Positions 19,136 through 32,174 of a stretch of 64,000 bases of DNA are shown in pieces (the first letter of the stretch is position 1; each line of letters starts with the position of its first letter). Location: NCBI RefSeq assembly GCF_032884065.1, contig NC_088873.1, positions 41,377,403 to 41,441,402 of the forward strand, in the 5' to 3' direction. Made by a program: the position numbers and the translations under genes. The DNA comes from Artemia franciscana. Lineage: Eukaryota; Arthropoda; Branchiopoda; Anostraca; Artemiidae. The notes below the pieces were generated by a model. It did no database searches and was not told the DNA's origin. It saw nothing but the letters and a program-made list of their open reading frames with translations.

Positions 19136-20980
19136 TCTGTAACCTTACTTCAAATATTATTTGCATCTAAAATATCTCAAGAACAGCTAATAGTATTAAA
19201 TTGAAACTTTCAGGGAATATTGACGTGAATAATTATATAATTCGAAAGACACTAGGTGCATCCAGTTTGTCAAAATAGCGTATATGCGACATGTCAGGAA
19301 TGACAGGAATAAGGTTACTAAGTTGAACCTTTCAGGGAATGTCAATGAGGATGTTGAACTAAATCCAAAGACACGGAAAACTTCCAGGTTGCCAAAATGA
19401 CGTAACTTAAACCAATAATATAACTTTGGCAATAAAACACGAGAATGGAATTTAATAAAAAAGAAATCCTGAAAAAGAAGTTTTTCAAAGAAAGTAAAGG
19501 CCATGTTGAGACCTTAGACGACCGGAAATAAAGTTACATAGTAGATCCAACTTAAATTGACCAGAAATTACTATTAATGAATAAATGAAACCCAAAGCGA
19601 ACTTAAACTAAATGAATAGTACATATCAAACAGGAATACAACTCCACTAAACCTTCAAAAAGCAGATTTACGCGTTAAGGAAAAACAAATATATTTTAAA
19701 CTTTTTATTTTTTAAATTATTACATGGAAGAAGCAAAAATGCTATTAGATCATAATCATCTTTATTATTATAGTGATTTTATTTTAGTTTTTTTTTATGT
19801 TTTCACTAATTAAACCAAACGATTGAAAATACATATGGTTTATAATAACTTGCAAAAAAATTCATAGCCTTTCGAAGCTTTAATGAGGAAGAGAGGGGTA
19901 CCCCTACTCCTGTTTATAGCAGATTCTTTTCGTTTAAAGTTTGACATGACTATTCATTGTGATTTTTACTCATTTTAGTATCTGTTTGTTCGTCTATTTC
20001 AGTATCTATTATCTTTATGTTTAACGTGTAATAGTTATTTTAATTTCTGTTTGTTTTGGGTTTCATTTATTCATTAATAGTGGTCGTCTTAAGTCTAAAT
20101 TTATTACAGAGCTTATGTAGAACCAAACTAAGTTGAAGCTTTCTCAGCTAATATCCGAAGATCTGTATTTTACCACTGAAGGGTAAGGTGCTGTGAAGGT
20201 GCTTAATAGGATGTAGTACCATTAAATCACTTGGTGAGCCTCAGTGTTGGCTGACTGTAACAATGACAAGGTGTCCATTAGCAAGTTCTTCCAGGGGACT
20301 AGCTATCATTAAGAGCTATCGAGAATTTGCGGTTTGACCGTGAAATTTGACTGAAAAGACGTTGAAATTCCAAGTCCCTTTAGTCTGTGAGCTTGTAAAT
20401 CAATGCGAGTGGCACCACAGAGAACTCTTAATGCGGTCAAATTGCTCAGATAGTAATATTTTTGAGCTGGTTTTTAGTGTTTTCCTACACATTATTCTAG
20501 AACACTTTTAGGGAGTGCCCATTCCTGCACTTTGAAAAGAAATGTCTGCTCTATTTGATTGAGAAAAGAAAATTCAGAGCTTCCGATGTAAGTTTCACTA
20601 AAACTAATTGTCTCTATATCCAGCACAAAACCTGAGAAGTTAAATAGTTTTTCTAAGATTACTGGGAACGTTGACAACGGCTTTTGGTTCTTTGTCATTT
20701 ATTCGGATCAAAGCTCTACAAGTTCTGGCAAGACTGCTCAATAAAGTTTAAATAGTTTAGCGAAACAAACTAAAAATTGTATGTCAGACGAGATGGGGTG
20801 ATGTTTTAAGGCACCACATCCTAATCAACTATTTCAGTACTGTTGCTGTCAAAGCCGTATCCATGGCTGGCAAGTGGTTAGGGGGTTTGAATCACCTTCT
20901 CCAGAAGATGTACGTCCGACTCATAAAAATCCAACAAAAATGCATATAAACAAATTTTTCACTCACCTACTTACTCAAGT
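19136..20980. other. Unannotated intergenic DNA
   Basis: No convincing coding region. Two related ~120-bp stretches at about 19195-19400 share TTTCAGGGAAT followed by an ATTCGAAAGACAC-like word, which may be a decayed tandem duplication. Nothing else is recognised. Confidence 0.45.
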
Positions 20981-20984
20981 CTTC

Positions 20985-22250
20985 CAATGCCAGCTGGCCC
21001 ATGAGGTGACAACGGTGCCTCTCCATGGCAGTACCTCTTGTGCTTTTCATCAAAGTTCTTCAAGGGACGATCTCAACGGCATAGCATCCTTCTCGAGGTG
21101 ATTGCCTTCTGTCGCCCGTGTCTTCTGATGCCGGGAGGAACCCACACTATACATCATGGGGTAGGTGGTTCTCACCCATACGCACCATGCAACTCTAATA
21201 ACGCCACCGGTTAGCTTTAATTCTGTCGATCAGTAGCTGCTGCTTTGTCTTTTCACGTATAAAGGCGTTGGTGGTCTTACCAATCCACTGGATACCAAGG
21301 ATGTGCAGAAGAAAGATGTTCTCAAAACCCTGGAATCGTTTTTCCAACTGATTAGTCAACGCCCAAGATTTGTATCTGTTCATTAGTACGGAGAGGACGT
21401 TACTATTGAAAAGCCAGACGCATCAGCTTTAGTAGGTATCCTGGATCCCTCCACACATGTGTTACTTTATTGAAGGCATTACTGATTCTCATATAGTGTG
21501 ACAAGCATACGGAAAATCTTGTCGGGGAATCTATAATAACGTGGTATTATTCATAGTGAGTGTCTTTGGATTCAGTCAAACACCATCAAAAATCAATAAA
21601 GGTAATAATAATCTCAGTCTTCCATTTATTTGCTTCTTCTATGAGTACCCTCAAATTGAATATCTAATCAGTGCACAATCTCCCTGGTCGAAACCCATGC
21701 TGCTCATCCCTTAGCATTGCATTGGCTTCTGACTGAATGCGGTTCAGTAGTACTCGACACAAGATTTTACTCCCTACAGACTGAAGAGTGATGCCTCGCA
21801 AGTTATTGCAAGTTGGTTGTTCTGAATTTCTTAAAGAGCTTGACAGTAACCCCTGTCTTCGAATCGATGGGAATATTTTCAGTTTACCATATCAGAGTAA
21901 CAGTCTGATGAAGGGGTTCGGCCATGAGTTCGGCTTCATACTTAAAGAGTTCAGGCTGTAAACCGCCGACCCCTGCAGCTACACCTTATGCTTAAGCTTA
22001 TGCAATACTGTCTTGACTTCAAGTAAGCTTCTGGGTTCTTCGCTTATGTCAAGTTGAAAAAAGGTAACTCAGCCGGAGGGGATACAGGGTTCGTAGGTGG
22101 TGGAAAGTTCAGTACCTCATTGAAGTATTTTTTCCATATCTTTTTTGTCTTCCTTTTTTGTAAGAAGCTTGCCAGCCTTGCTTTCAACTGCAGGAGCCGG
22201 CCTTCTGAAATCTATGGTTATATCCATTTTGATACGATAGAATTTCCGAT
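20985..22250 (-). pseudogene. Degenerate LINE reverse transcriptase
   Basis: On the minus strand several frames together give a non-LTR RT in order. Near 22080-22200 is a pre-RT segment (KYFNEVLNFPPPTNPVSPPA). At about 21700-21830 are NNLRGITLQSVGSKILCRVL, LRDEQHGFRPGRLCTD and IFNLRVLIEEANKWKTEIII. At 21195-21383 is the C-terminal part (ALTNQLEKRFQGFENIFLLH, ILGIQWIGKTTNAFIREKTK). Numerous stops and frameshifts mark an old, dead copy. The catalytic YADD block is not readable. Confidence 0.75.
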
Positions 22251-22484
22251 AGAATATTTCATAGCCCTACTTATCATCCCTTTGAGCATAGCTGAGATAA
22301 CTATTATTGGAAATCCTTTGGAAATCCCTGTGGAAATGTCAGATTAAACTTTAGCCATGACAGAGACATTATGTCATAACTGCTTCACGACTTTACATCT
22401 AGTCTAAAGAAATTTCAATACTTCCTGTTTATTGAAAAATTACAAATTTTCTTTCAGTTCTCTTCTGCACAAAAGCATGCATTA

Positions 22485-22633
<149 letters not shown>

Positions 22634-22815
22634 CCAGGAAAAATCTCCAACGCTTCCCATGTGATCTCCAGGTCAGACTATTGAAAATTTTTTGTTTGTT
22701 TGTATGATTTATTCAAAATTGTCAATTTTAGACCATGTTGTAAAAATACAACATTAGCCTCTCAGATTTATAAAAAAAAGGGGCACTTTCACTTGTTGTG
22801 AAAGGCTTTAAAACA

Positions 22816-22817
<2 letters not shown>

Positions 22818-22882
<65 letters not shown>
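22818..22882. repeat. (TA)n microsatellite at the edge of repeat A
   Basis: About 65 bases of TA abut the right-end portion of a minus-strand repeat A copy. Confidence 0.95.
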
Positions 22883-22883
<1 letters not shown>

Positions 22884-24345
22884 ATCTTAACGAAAATGAC
22901 ACCATCATATTCAGCGTATCAGAGAACCCTAATGTCAAGCTCCTATCTACAAAAATGTGGAATTTTGTATTTTTTGCCGGAAGGCAGATCACGGATGCAT
23001 GTTTATTTGTTTGTTTGTTTGTTTTTTCCCCAGGGGTGATCGTATCGACCCAGTGGTCCTAGAATCTTGCGAGAGGGCTCATTCTAACGGAAATGAAAAG
23101 TTCTAGCGCCATTTTTAAATAACCCAAAAAATTGGAGGGCATCTAGGCCCCCTCCTACGTTAATATTTTCCCAGAGTCACCAGATCAAAATTCTGAGATA
23201 GCCATTTTATTCAGCGTAGTCAAAAAACCTTATAACTATGTCTTTGGGGACGACTTTCTCACCCACAGTACCCGTGGGAGGGGCTACAATTTACAAACTT
23301 TGACCAGTGCTTACATATAGTAATGGTTATTTGGAAGTGTACAGACAGTTTTCAGGGTGATTTTTAGGTTGTGGGGGGGGGGGGGGGGGTTTGAGGAGAG
23401 GGGGATATGTTGGAGGAAATTTTCTTTGAAGAATTTGTCATGGGGGAATACAATTTTCATGAAGGGAGCGCAGGATTTTCTAGCATTATTAAAAAAAACA
23501 ATGAAAAAATAAATATGAAAAGATTTTTTCAACTAAAAGTAAGGAGAAGCATTAAAACTTAATATGAACAGAAATTATTACGCATATGATGGACTCACCT
23601 CCTCCTAATACCTCGTTCTTTAAGTAATTTTAGTAATTTCAACTATTTATTCTACGGCTTTTGCGATTCAGGGGCCATTCTTAAGAAATTGGGACACAAT
23701 TTAAGCTTTAGTGTAAAGAGCGAGGTACTGACGAGGAGCTGAACCCCTTCATATACGTAATAGAAACATGAGATTACAGAAGTTCGTTACGTAATCTAAT
23801 TTGTAAGTTACGTATGTCTTTTACTAATAAAAACATTCGTATAAAAATTAAAAGTTCTAGTTGCCTTTTTAAGTGACCAAAAAATCGGAGGGCAACTAGG
23901 CCTCCTCCCCCGCTCTTTTTTTCTCAAAACCGTTCGATCAAAACTATGAGAAAGCCATTTAGCAAAAAAAAAAATGTAAATTTCGTTTTAATTATTCATC
24001 TGCGGAGAGCCAAAATCAAAACATGCATTGATTCAAAAACGTCCAGAAATTAAATAAAAAAAACAAGTTTGTTTTAACGGAAAGTAAGGAGTGACATTAA
24101 AAATTAAAACGAACAGAAATTACTTCGTAGATGGAAGGGGATGCTCCCTCATCAACGCCTCGCTCTTTACGCTAAAGTTTTTTACTGTTTTAAAAAGTAG
24201 AGTTAAGAGAAAGAGTCAAACCTTAGCGGAAAGAGCGGGGCGTTGATGAGGAAGCATTCCCTTTCATATACGAAGTAATTTCTGTTCTTTTTAAGTTTTA
24301 ATGTCGCTCCTTACTTTCCGTTAAAAAAACTTTTTTTTTATATTT
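22884..24345 (-). repeat. Dispersed repeat A, minus-strand copy (A2)
   Basis: It runs in the reverse order of the 35-41 kb copies. First comes the GAACCCTAATGTCAAGCTCC region, then the GGTCCTAGAATCTTGCGAG region, the C/G-rich centre, and the module with paired GAGCGGGGCGTTGATGAGG and CATCAACGCCTCGCTCTTTA arms at about 24140-24250. It ends near GCTCCTTACTTTCCGTTAA. The terminal hairpin end is missing, replaced by TA repeats. Confidence 0.8.
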
Positions 24346-26690
24346 AGTCTTACACAGCATAATTCTTGATTGCGTTCCGTTTAACTGAAAAGTATCGAAA
24401 AAAACATGAAACATTTGTTTATATTAATTTTGTCGGACAATATTAATTTTTTTACGTTTTTAAGAGTTAGAAAAACATTTTGGGAGGAGGGAGGTTCAAA
24501 CCCCCTAACCCCTTGGATACGGCCTTGTGTATTTACTGCTCTTGAATACATTCGGAAATAAAAGTTTGTTTTAAAGTTGTTTTTTTTTTTGTAACAACGA
24601 GAATCGGTGAATGCGGGCTCGTTCTTCAGTAAGTATTTTGAAAAATAAAACTACCCAGTTATTTTCCAATTATATACCCAATTATTGCTCGTTTATTGAG
24701 ATAAAATATATAGTGATATTTTGAATAATATCAGATATATGGTAATAATTTTGAATTCACGAAGTTAAAAATTGAAATTTTTTAAAATGAATTTTGTTTT
24801 CACTATAGTGCTAATTATACTCTTGTTTTTAGAATTTGTGGGGGGAGTCAGTCCTGCTTGTTTTAATTTTCTGTTCGTTTTTAGTTCAAAATTTCAAAAT
24901 TTTGAAATAGCCATTATGTTCAGCATCAAAACTGAAGCTTACGAGCAAAAAGTTTACAGAAGATAAGTTCTTCCAGTTATATCTGTTGTTCCTGTTTTTC
25001 AAGTATATGTCCCAGTTGTTCCAGTCAGTTAGCATTTCTAGAATAATAGCAATTAATAACAAAAAACATTAGGCTGGATTGCCCCATCTATATAAAATCC
25101 CTTTGAATTAAGCTGCCCTAACAAAGGAAAGAATTTTACCAAAGGAGATACTAGTCTAGCCTGCTATCAAGGCCTACTAAGAAGCACCAAATTATGGAAG
25201 AGCTAGACAGGATGTACAGAAAGTCATTCTTGGGATATACTTACATTAGAAGATTATGAAAAAAAAAGGTCAAGTCTTAAAAATATCAGATTTTTGACAA
25301 ACTCTCAACAGATACTAGGGGTGTGTTCCAGCTGACGGTTTTTCAGTAACTGCAGTTACTGCGCGGTAACTGCCCATTTCTAACTGCAGTAGAGCCAGTG
25401 GGAACGGCACAGTAAGCTGACTAGCAGTAGCGTCATTTTCGAATTAATGCACGTGTTTAAATTTAAGGGACAGTTTAATGCTGATTAGTATAATTTTTTT
25501 ATTCCTTCTGTTTCAGAGCATTTAGAGAGGTTCTAAGCTTAAACAGTAAAAATTAGAGTATCTTGTTCAATGCAATAAAAGGGGTTAAAAGTGCTATTCA
25601 AGAAATGTGCCAGGAAATTATGCTAGATATGAAGCTATGGAAACATTCCAAGATATAACCCAAGTGCTTTGTTTCTAACGTGATAACGTAATGGGACATA
25701 ATTTGGAAAACATCTCTTAGTGCTGTCAAATTTATATCTAGATTTTTCTAGTGGCTGGTTCTGATAATCTAATTTGCGTAATAAATGTATCTGAGTGTGT
25801 TTTCATTTATTTTGATGCATTTATTAGAAACCCTATGATTTAATGATTTCAAAACTTTTTAGTATATGCTAAGTTACGATTTTCTAAGTCGATTTTGTAC
25901 GAAAGTTTTATTTTAGTTTGATCTTTATGACTTGGAATACCTCTTACAAATAAAACAATAATAATTATATAATCCAGTAAAATATGATAATACTTGTATC
26001 CCCTAAGCTTAAATTACGAGGAAAGTAATTGTATAAACTATTCATGATTATTTTTTCTTTAAGTTTGAAATATTCAAATTCTTAAATTCAACATAATAAA
26101 ATACATTATCTAACTGAAGCTAAGTACTTTTTAATTTATAATTATTGTTTATAGTTTAGTTTATAATGATTGCAGAAGGAAATTCATGATTATCCCATGC
26201 TTTCATTTTTAATGCTAACAAATTTCAATTTTTCTGAGTAGCACGGAAAAATAATCTAGGTTTGCCTTATAGTATCTTTTCGAGATGAAAGTAATGTGAA
26301 GTCTTGTTAACATTTTTACTTTATAGGCATGTCCACCAAAGATTTTAGGTGCTTTAAAATTATTTTAATGTTAAAATAAAAAAAATTTATTTAATTATTT
26401 AATTATTATTTAATTATTATGAAATTATTTCACTATTTAATTATTTAACTATTAAAATTATTATAAAATTATTCAAAATTATTTAAACGTTATTTTTTGT
26501 GTCAAGCTGATTTTCTTCCTATATGCTTTTCATGAAATAAAGTAGTTGTCATGGCAACACAGAAAGGAGCTTTTTAATGAGCTTAAAACATATATGTACT
26601 TGATAGCTTAAGAAGGTTTAGCTTTCCTTTGAAGTTGTCTTGGGAATCTAACAGATTGTTAGTATTTGAATTTTTACGGACAAAAAGTGT
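24346..26690. other. Unannotated AT-rich intergenic DNA
   Basis: No gene is supported. A GC-richer patch at about 25310-25440 (GGGGTGTGTTCCAGCTGACG and several CTGCAGT words) could be a small MITE or a regulatory island; no terminal repeats are clear. AATTATTTAATT repeats lie at about 26380-26490. Confidence 0.45.
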
Positions 26691-26699
26691 TGTCAGCTT

Positions 26700-28671
26700 T
26701 AACTACTGCTACTACTAATACTAACAAATCACAGCAGCACCAAGCCCCTCAGGCCAACAACCTTTGTCAATCTGTCATCTTTCTCTCACAGATCGTGCCC
26801 TAGCCACCTCAACCTTTCTTTTATTATAGCCCTAGAAAGCGTGATTGAACCACATTTCTCGTATAGCCTGCTGTTTGAAATACAGTCAGTCAGCCAGGTA
26901 CCCAGAACAATTCGTAGACATTTTTTTGGAAAATATCTAGTAAATTTCCAACCGATTTTCCGAGCGCCCACGCTTCAGATTCATATTTAACTACTGTCAT
27001 ATGGCCTTAGCCTTGGCCATTCTACTTTTAGTATCTTCACTACTCCCACCGTCTGTACTAATAATGCTACCAAGGTAAGTGAAGCTGCCCACTTGATCAA
27101 TTATTTCGTTACCCAACGTCACCATTTCATTTTCGATTATCCCTAGCCTTAGTGAATTTTTCTTCTTTACATTATTTTCAAACCTATTGTAGCTCCCTGA
27201 AATCGCAAAACCTCTAAAAGCTTATTCATTTTGCTTACACTTTCATCTAGGATGCTTAAATCATTAGCATAATGTAAGTCCAGGAGAGTTTTTCCTCTCA
27301 GTTTGATTCCGTGGTGTCCCATTGCCTGTCCTATGCTCCTTAATGCAAAGTCCAGCGAAATAATCCATATAAAGGGGGATAGAACAGTATCATATTACTA
27401 AGTAATTTGCTACGTACAGAGACCAGACTAATGCCGACACTCACTCTTATCACCTTTCTTATACAGCGGTTCCATTAAGAATTTCCTAAAATAGTTAGGT
27501 ACTTCCTCTTTTTAAAAAATCGTATCCATAATCTTCAGAAACTTATTTCTAACCTCAGAGCCACCATATCTAAGAAGTTCACTTACCACGCTATCTGCAC
27601 CTGGAGCCTTATTATTTTTTAATCCTTTTGACACTGTCGCTATTTTTTCCACAAACTTTTTCATTTTCCTCTTCATCTTTTCCTGCAACTGTATCTCAGT
27701 TTAGTACATTCTCAAAATGTTCCATCGATCTCTCTTTAACTCTTTCCTTATCACTAATTTTGGCCCCGTTCCTATCTTTAACTGGGACAAGTCTGGACTG
27801 ACTATTCCCTCTTAATTTATTAATATGCTAGTACAGCATTTTGCTCTTATCCCGTCTAGCTGCATCTTCCAGATCCTCGGCAATGTTATCCGTAGGCTCC
27901 ATTTCACACCTCCTTAGTTCATATTTCAATGCTTTCTCCACTTTCTTTATATTCTTTTTGTTTTTATATGATCTATCACTTAGATACTTCTTGTACAAAC
28001 CCCTTCTCCTCTCTGTTAAACATTAAGCTTTTTCACTAATATTCCTAGCTGCGGTCTTAACGTTATTCCCTAAGACACCGTCAGCAACTTCACAAACTTT
28101 TTTCTAAAGTTATTCCAACCATCTTTCACGTTGTCAAATTTTAAACTCTCAAGTTTTGTATTCAACTGTTCCTAGAAAGTTTCCCTTAAATTCTCAACCT
28201 GGCGTCATTCCGAAATTTCAGCTTTAAATTAACCCTAGACACTACTAAATGGTGGTGTTTATTGTTAACATAAATAACAGCACTCTTATATACCCTAGCA
28301 TCTTGTATTGATCCTGCAAGTCTTCTGTTTACTCTAACATAATCAATAAGGTTGGCTGTCTTACCATCACGTGAATAACATGTCAACTTATAGGCCATTT
28401 TATGACCAAACATCGTATTGGTTATAGCTAGTTTGTTATATCTACGAAATTCCAGAAGTCTGTAGCCATTACTGTTTTCTTTTCCTACGCCAAATTTACG
28501 TAGGCGAGGATACCATCTATCCCTATTTCTACCGACCTGGGCGCTAAAATCTCCTAGTAAAAACACCATATTTCTACTTGGGACCCTGTCTATTTGCTCC
28601 TGTAACTGTAAGTCAAATTCATCTGTATCTAATACTACTAGTATATCTGTCAGTCCGTTCAACAGGGACAT
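26700..28671 (-). pseudogene. Degenerate LINE (endonuclease plus RT), 5'-truncated
   Basis: The 5' part (28186-28671) is still open for 161 codons and matches the C-terminal half of an apurinic-type endonuclease (RNMVFLLGDFSAQVGRNRDR, RLLEFRRYNKLAITNTMFGH, KTANLIDYVRVNRRLAGSIQ). Downstream on the minus strand broken frames give APGADSVVSELLRYGGSEV, LMEPLYKKGDKSEC, LDLHYANDLSILDESVSKM (RT catalytic block, YADD changed to YAND), QVGSFTYLGSIISTDGGSSE and CISNSRLYEKCGSITLSRAI. Content suggests the RTE/craniofacial-protein-like group. It lies just upstream of the first visible exon of the exonuclease gene. Confidence 0.78.
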
Positions 28672-28921
28672 ATACGACTGTAACTGACACCAGACTGATG
28701 CCTACTATAACTTGGCAACACTGACGAATATGTGGTATTGCCTCAAAAACTTCCACTTTTGAAACAACCGAAAGAAGCAACTGTAAAAAATTATGATTTT
28801 CAGGTACATATAGACCTAAGATGGGTCCAGAAAGGGGGTAAAAATGTTTTGAATTTTATGTTTTTGGTATTTTAAGAACCTGAAAAGTTAGTAGGGATAA
28901 ATGTGTCTGTTTCTTTTTTAG

Positions 28922-29048
28922 CTTGCAAGTTGACGATATAAAAATGAGCCGTGCCATGGCAAATAAAATTCAAAAGCAAATTTTCAAATATTTTATAGTT
29001 TTGGATTTCGAAGCAACGTGTATGAAAGACAGAAAGATCGAGCCTCAG
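28922..29048 (+). CDS. ERI3: ERI3-like exonuclease, exon with Exo I motif
   Basis: The acceptor follows a pyrimidine tract (TTTCTTTTTTAG ending 28921) and the donor is CAG^GTAATA (29048/29049). The frame reads LQVDDIK, then MSRAMANKIQKQIFKY, FIVLDFEATCMKDRKIEPQ. LDFEAT supplies two of the acidic metal-binding residues. The ATG at 28944 is a plausible start, giving a 205-residue protein, but the frame is open upstream to the acceptor (split codon), so the protein may start in an exon further left. An alternative acceptor AG lies at 28928-28929. Confidence 0.85.
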
Positions 29049-29514
29049 GTAATAAATTTTGAAGTCATAGACTTTTAAACTTTGCTGCTTTTATTGAATT
29101 TTTTTTGTGTTATAAATGATTTTTCTCTTTGATCATGCTTATATCCCCAAGGTTGAAGTACCAAGGACAGTGAAAGTATTTTTTATCATTATTTTATTAA
29201 TTTTATCATAATTTTATTAATATTTTATAATAATTTTATTAATATTTTACAACATGCAAATATTGACCGTGAGTTGTATGTATGCGATGATTTTCCACTA
29301 TTTTGATAAAATGTTAGCTCATTTTTAAGAAAAGAGTCACTTACGGAGAATTCAGGGCATATATACAACTTAGAGTGTATATTTGCATATTATGGAAGAT
29401 TTAGAGTTCACTTCTATCGCAAAGGAATGTTATATTTGGATTCAGAGAGAAATTCTGTTTCTAAAGATATCCCTATTTCTTAGCTACGGTATCTCGTTAT
29501 TGGTGGACGATGTT

Positions 29515-29770
29515 TACCCCCCCCCCCCCGAATGACGTTTATCCCCCTCCAGAAATTACTCTCCCCGGGAAAATACCCTCCCGGAAAATGCCCTCTCCAT
29601 AAAACACACACTGCCAAAAGTATCCCCCCCTCGCGGAAAATACCCCTGGAAGATATCCCGCCTTGGAAAGTACCCCCCCCCCCCAACAGAAATGCTCCCC
29701 GGAAAATACCCCCGGAAAAAAATGTGAAAAACACTCCAACGGAAAATACCCCCAGAAGATACCCACCGTG
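29515..29770. repeat. C-rich degenerate minisatellite
   Basis: About a dozen imperfect units of the form CCCCGGAAAATACCCC occur with C(8-11) runs. A G-rich sequence of the same style lies at about 39150-39240. The Gly/Phe- and Pro-rich frames across it are not genes. Confidence 0.7.
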
Positions 29771-29825
29771 AAAAATATGGATTTCGAAATTTGAGAATTC
29801 TATTTAAGTTCTGTTTTTTTTTTCC

Positions 29826-30290
29826 ACTGGGAGAAAGAATTTTGGTACTTGTGTATTATACGTCACTCACCCAAGTTTACACTGTGTAAAACTCGAGAAC
29901 AAATCAGTTTCTTCGTTACTTTCTTTCACTTAGCGCGAGACAAAGACAAGATAAAGACAAGAGAAAGAATAGATGGGAAAGTTAGGAAACAATTCTTACT
30001 TTATAATATAAAGAATCAGGAAACAATTCTTACTTCGTCTTACTTGAAGTCAGGAAACAATTCTTACTTCATAATATGAAGAATAACTGTACCTAATACA
30101 TTTTGCATGCACACCCACTATACTTCACCCCCCTCCCCAATGTGCAAACATATAGCCTAAATTTGTAGCTAAAGTAACGAAGAGACTAACGAAGAAATCG
30201 GTTTGTTCTCGAGTTTTATGCATCGACAAACTTGAGTAAGTGGCATATAATGCACAAGTACCGGAAATTTTCATTGAGAGAGAGCTGGGT
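29826..30290. repeat. Foldback repeat B, copy 1
   Basis: The left arm (about 29843-29930, GGTACTTGTGTATTATACGT to CAGTTTCTTCGTTACT) is inverted at about 30172-30262 (AACGAAGAAATCGGTTTGTT to GCACAAGTACC). The loop contains ACCCCCCTCCCCAATGTGC. A second copy lies at 32305-32715. Confidence 0.75.
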
Positions 30291-30480
30291 TTCCCGGTAT
30301 TATTTAAAAACGATCAGAAATTAAACATAAGAAAAACAAATTATTTCAACTGAAAGTTAGCAGCAACATAAAAACTTAAAACGAACCGAAATCATTACGT
30401 ATGTCATTACTCTTTACGCTAGAATTTTGACCTTTTGTCCTAATTCTTTAAGAACGATTCCTGAAACACAATGGCCGTTT
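30291..30480. repeat. Repeat A-related fragment next to foldback B
   Basis: It contains AACTGAAAGTTAGCAGCAAC and CTTTAAGAACGATTCCTGAA-like words typical of repeat A. Part of it is mirrored at 32175-32290, extending the inverted structure around the LINE fragment. Confidence 0.55.
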
Positions 30481-31435
30481 AATTAGAACAATAAGCTTAG
30501 TTTCAAAATTCTATAAAACAAAACTTTAACCTACAGAGCCAAATCTTGAGGAGGAGGCAATCCCTTTCTTATACATAATAATCATGTTGCGAGAGCAACA
30601 CTTTGGTTTTGTCGTGTTTTTTTTTCCTAGCACCCCGATTTCAGCTTATCCCTAGAAAGTGATAAGGATCTAACCTCTGTGGTTTTTTCGGAAAGTGTGG
30701 ACCTTAGGTCGGATTGATGAATATGACTTTGGATTTTGGAAAGCTTCGTAGAACTCTTGCCTGGGGCCAAAAATCTATTGTTTCTACCCATTTCTGTTCG
30801 TGATTTCAGCTGAGTTTATCATTCGGTTTTTTGCACTTGGGATTGCGATAGACAAATGGTATCAGATTGTGCCTCTTAAACTCTAAAAGTTCCCTCATTG
30901 CTAACGAAATTAGAGTTTATCCTTTGCTCCTTTCTAAGTGATGATGTTAGAAACTTGGCCTATGGCAAAAAAGTCAACTTTTGAACTAAGACAGATAGAT
31001 TTTTTTTTGACGGCAGTCAATAGCTATTGATGAGCTGATCAAAGTACATGTCATCCATTTTTTGTTAGAAAAATTTCTTCATGAGATATACCAGTTTGAA
31101 AGTTTAAAGGGGCTGACAACTTCAGTAGTAAGATACAATCTGAAACCAAAAATAGGCCGATACCAATTGTGAGACATATAGGGGAGTTTTAAGTAACACT
31201 CGGCTATTAGCTCATAATCATGCTCGGCAATGAGGGGTTCGCAACTTTTGCTAGTTGGTGTACCTATTATTTGTTCCCGGTGTATTTGATGGTAAGACCA
31301 ATTTGGTTCCAGTGGTAAGACATGTAAGGACTTGTAAGTAATATTCGACTGTTAGGCTACAATAATCTTCAGCAATGATGGGTTTGCAACTTTTATTAGT
31401 TGCAATGAGGGATTTGCAACTTTTGCGAGTTGGTA
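30481..31435. other. Intronic DNA with short local duplications
   Basis: No gene is seen. At about 31200-31435 phrases such as TTTGCAACTTTT and AATATTCGACTGTTAGGCT-like words recur two or three times. This may be the edge of the neighbouring LINE or a decayed minisatellite. Confidence 0.4.
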
Positions 31436-32056
31436 TAATAATAATAATAATTTATTTATAACCCACAAAGTACATTAAACTGTGGAGTAAACACACAAAA
31501 AAAGAAAAAAACAAGACGAAAAACATAACAACATAAATAATATAGATAACATAGCAGCATAACAACATACAACATAAGTAAATTACCTCCATTCAAAAAA
31601 TGGCCAAAGAGGGTCAAAAACACCAATCATTTGCCGAGTTTTAAGACATATATCTTTAGATAAATGTTTCAGTCGCGAGGGCGCATCAACGATGTCAAAT
31701 TTAGCGACGACTGTATGATTCCGATACCACTGAGGCAGACGCAGCAAATACTTGCAATACCTAAAATATCCTGAGCGTATTTTCTTTGTATCCTTCTTGC
31801 GAAGGAGGAAAGCAAAACCAGAAAGATGAAAAACAGCAGGGGCACAAAAACTAGAATAAAGACGGCATAGTCCATTTCGGTTATACCGACCACGATTTGG
31901 TGAAATTTTCGCGTATCCAACCCGCATACTTTTCAGCACGCTGGACGTAATAGCGGAGCAAGTAGACGAAAGTGACGTGGAAAAAGAGAGACCCAACCAT
32001 TTAATACTTGCTGAACATGGTATAGTATTTATTTTAAGATCCTTGCAGATTAACAA
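31436..32056 (-). mobile_element. 5'-truncated LINE, RT C-terminal part with (ATT)n tail
   Basis: A 157-codon minus-strand frame (31583-32056) carries IKWLGLSFSTSL, YNRNGLCRLYSSFCAPAVFH and FRYCKYLLRLPQWYRNHTVV. It aligns in style with the end of the intact LINE ORF2 at 41345 (YLGMPIGH, YNRQIRARLYNALVIPHFLA, YKYAKFLLNTPPWVKN). It ends in a 3' UTR with a short ATT repeat tail at 31436-31455, the usual LINE 3' end of such families. It is a related but different subfamily from the 41-45 kb element. Confidence 0.72.
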
Positions 32057-32174
32057 CTTCAGCGTTTAATCGAAGTGAGGAAACAAAAACAAAGTGTTCC
32101 TCTCGCAACATTTTACTCGGCGAAGCCGAACAAAGGTTGCCGCAGCACCTCACGTTGCCCATACAACGTAGATC

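Noticed and set aside
29480-29771. Gly/Phe- or Pro-rich frames
   Set aside because: Explained by the C-rich degenerate minisatellite.
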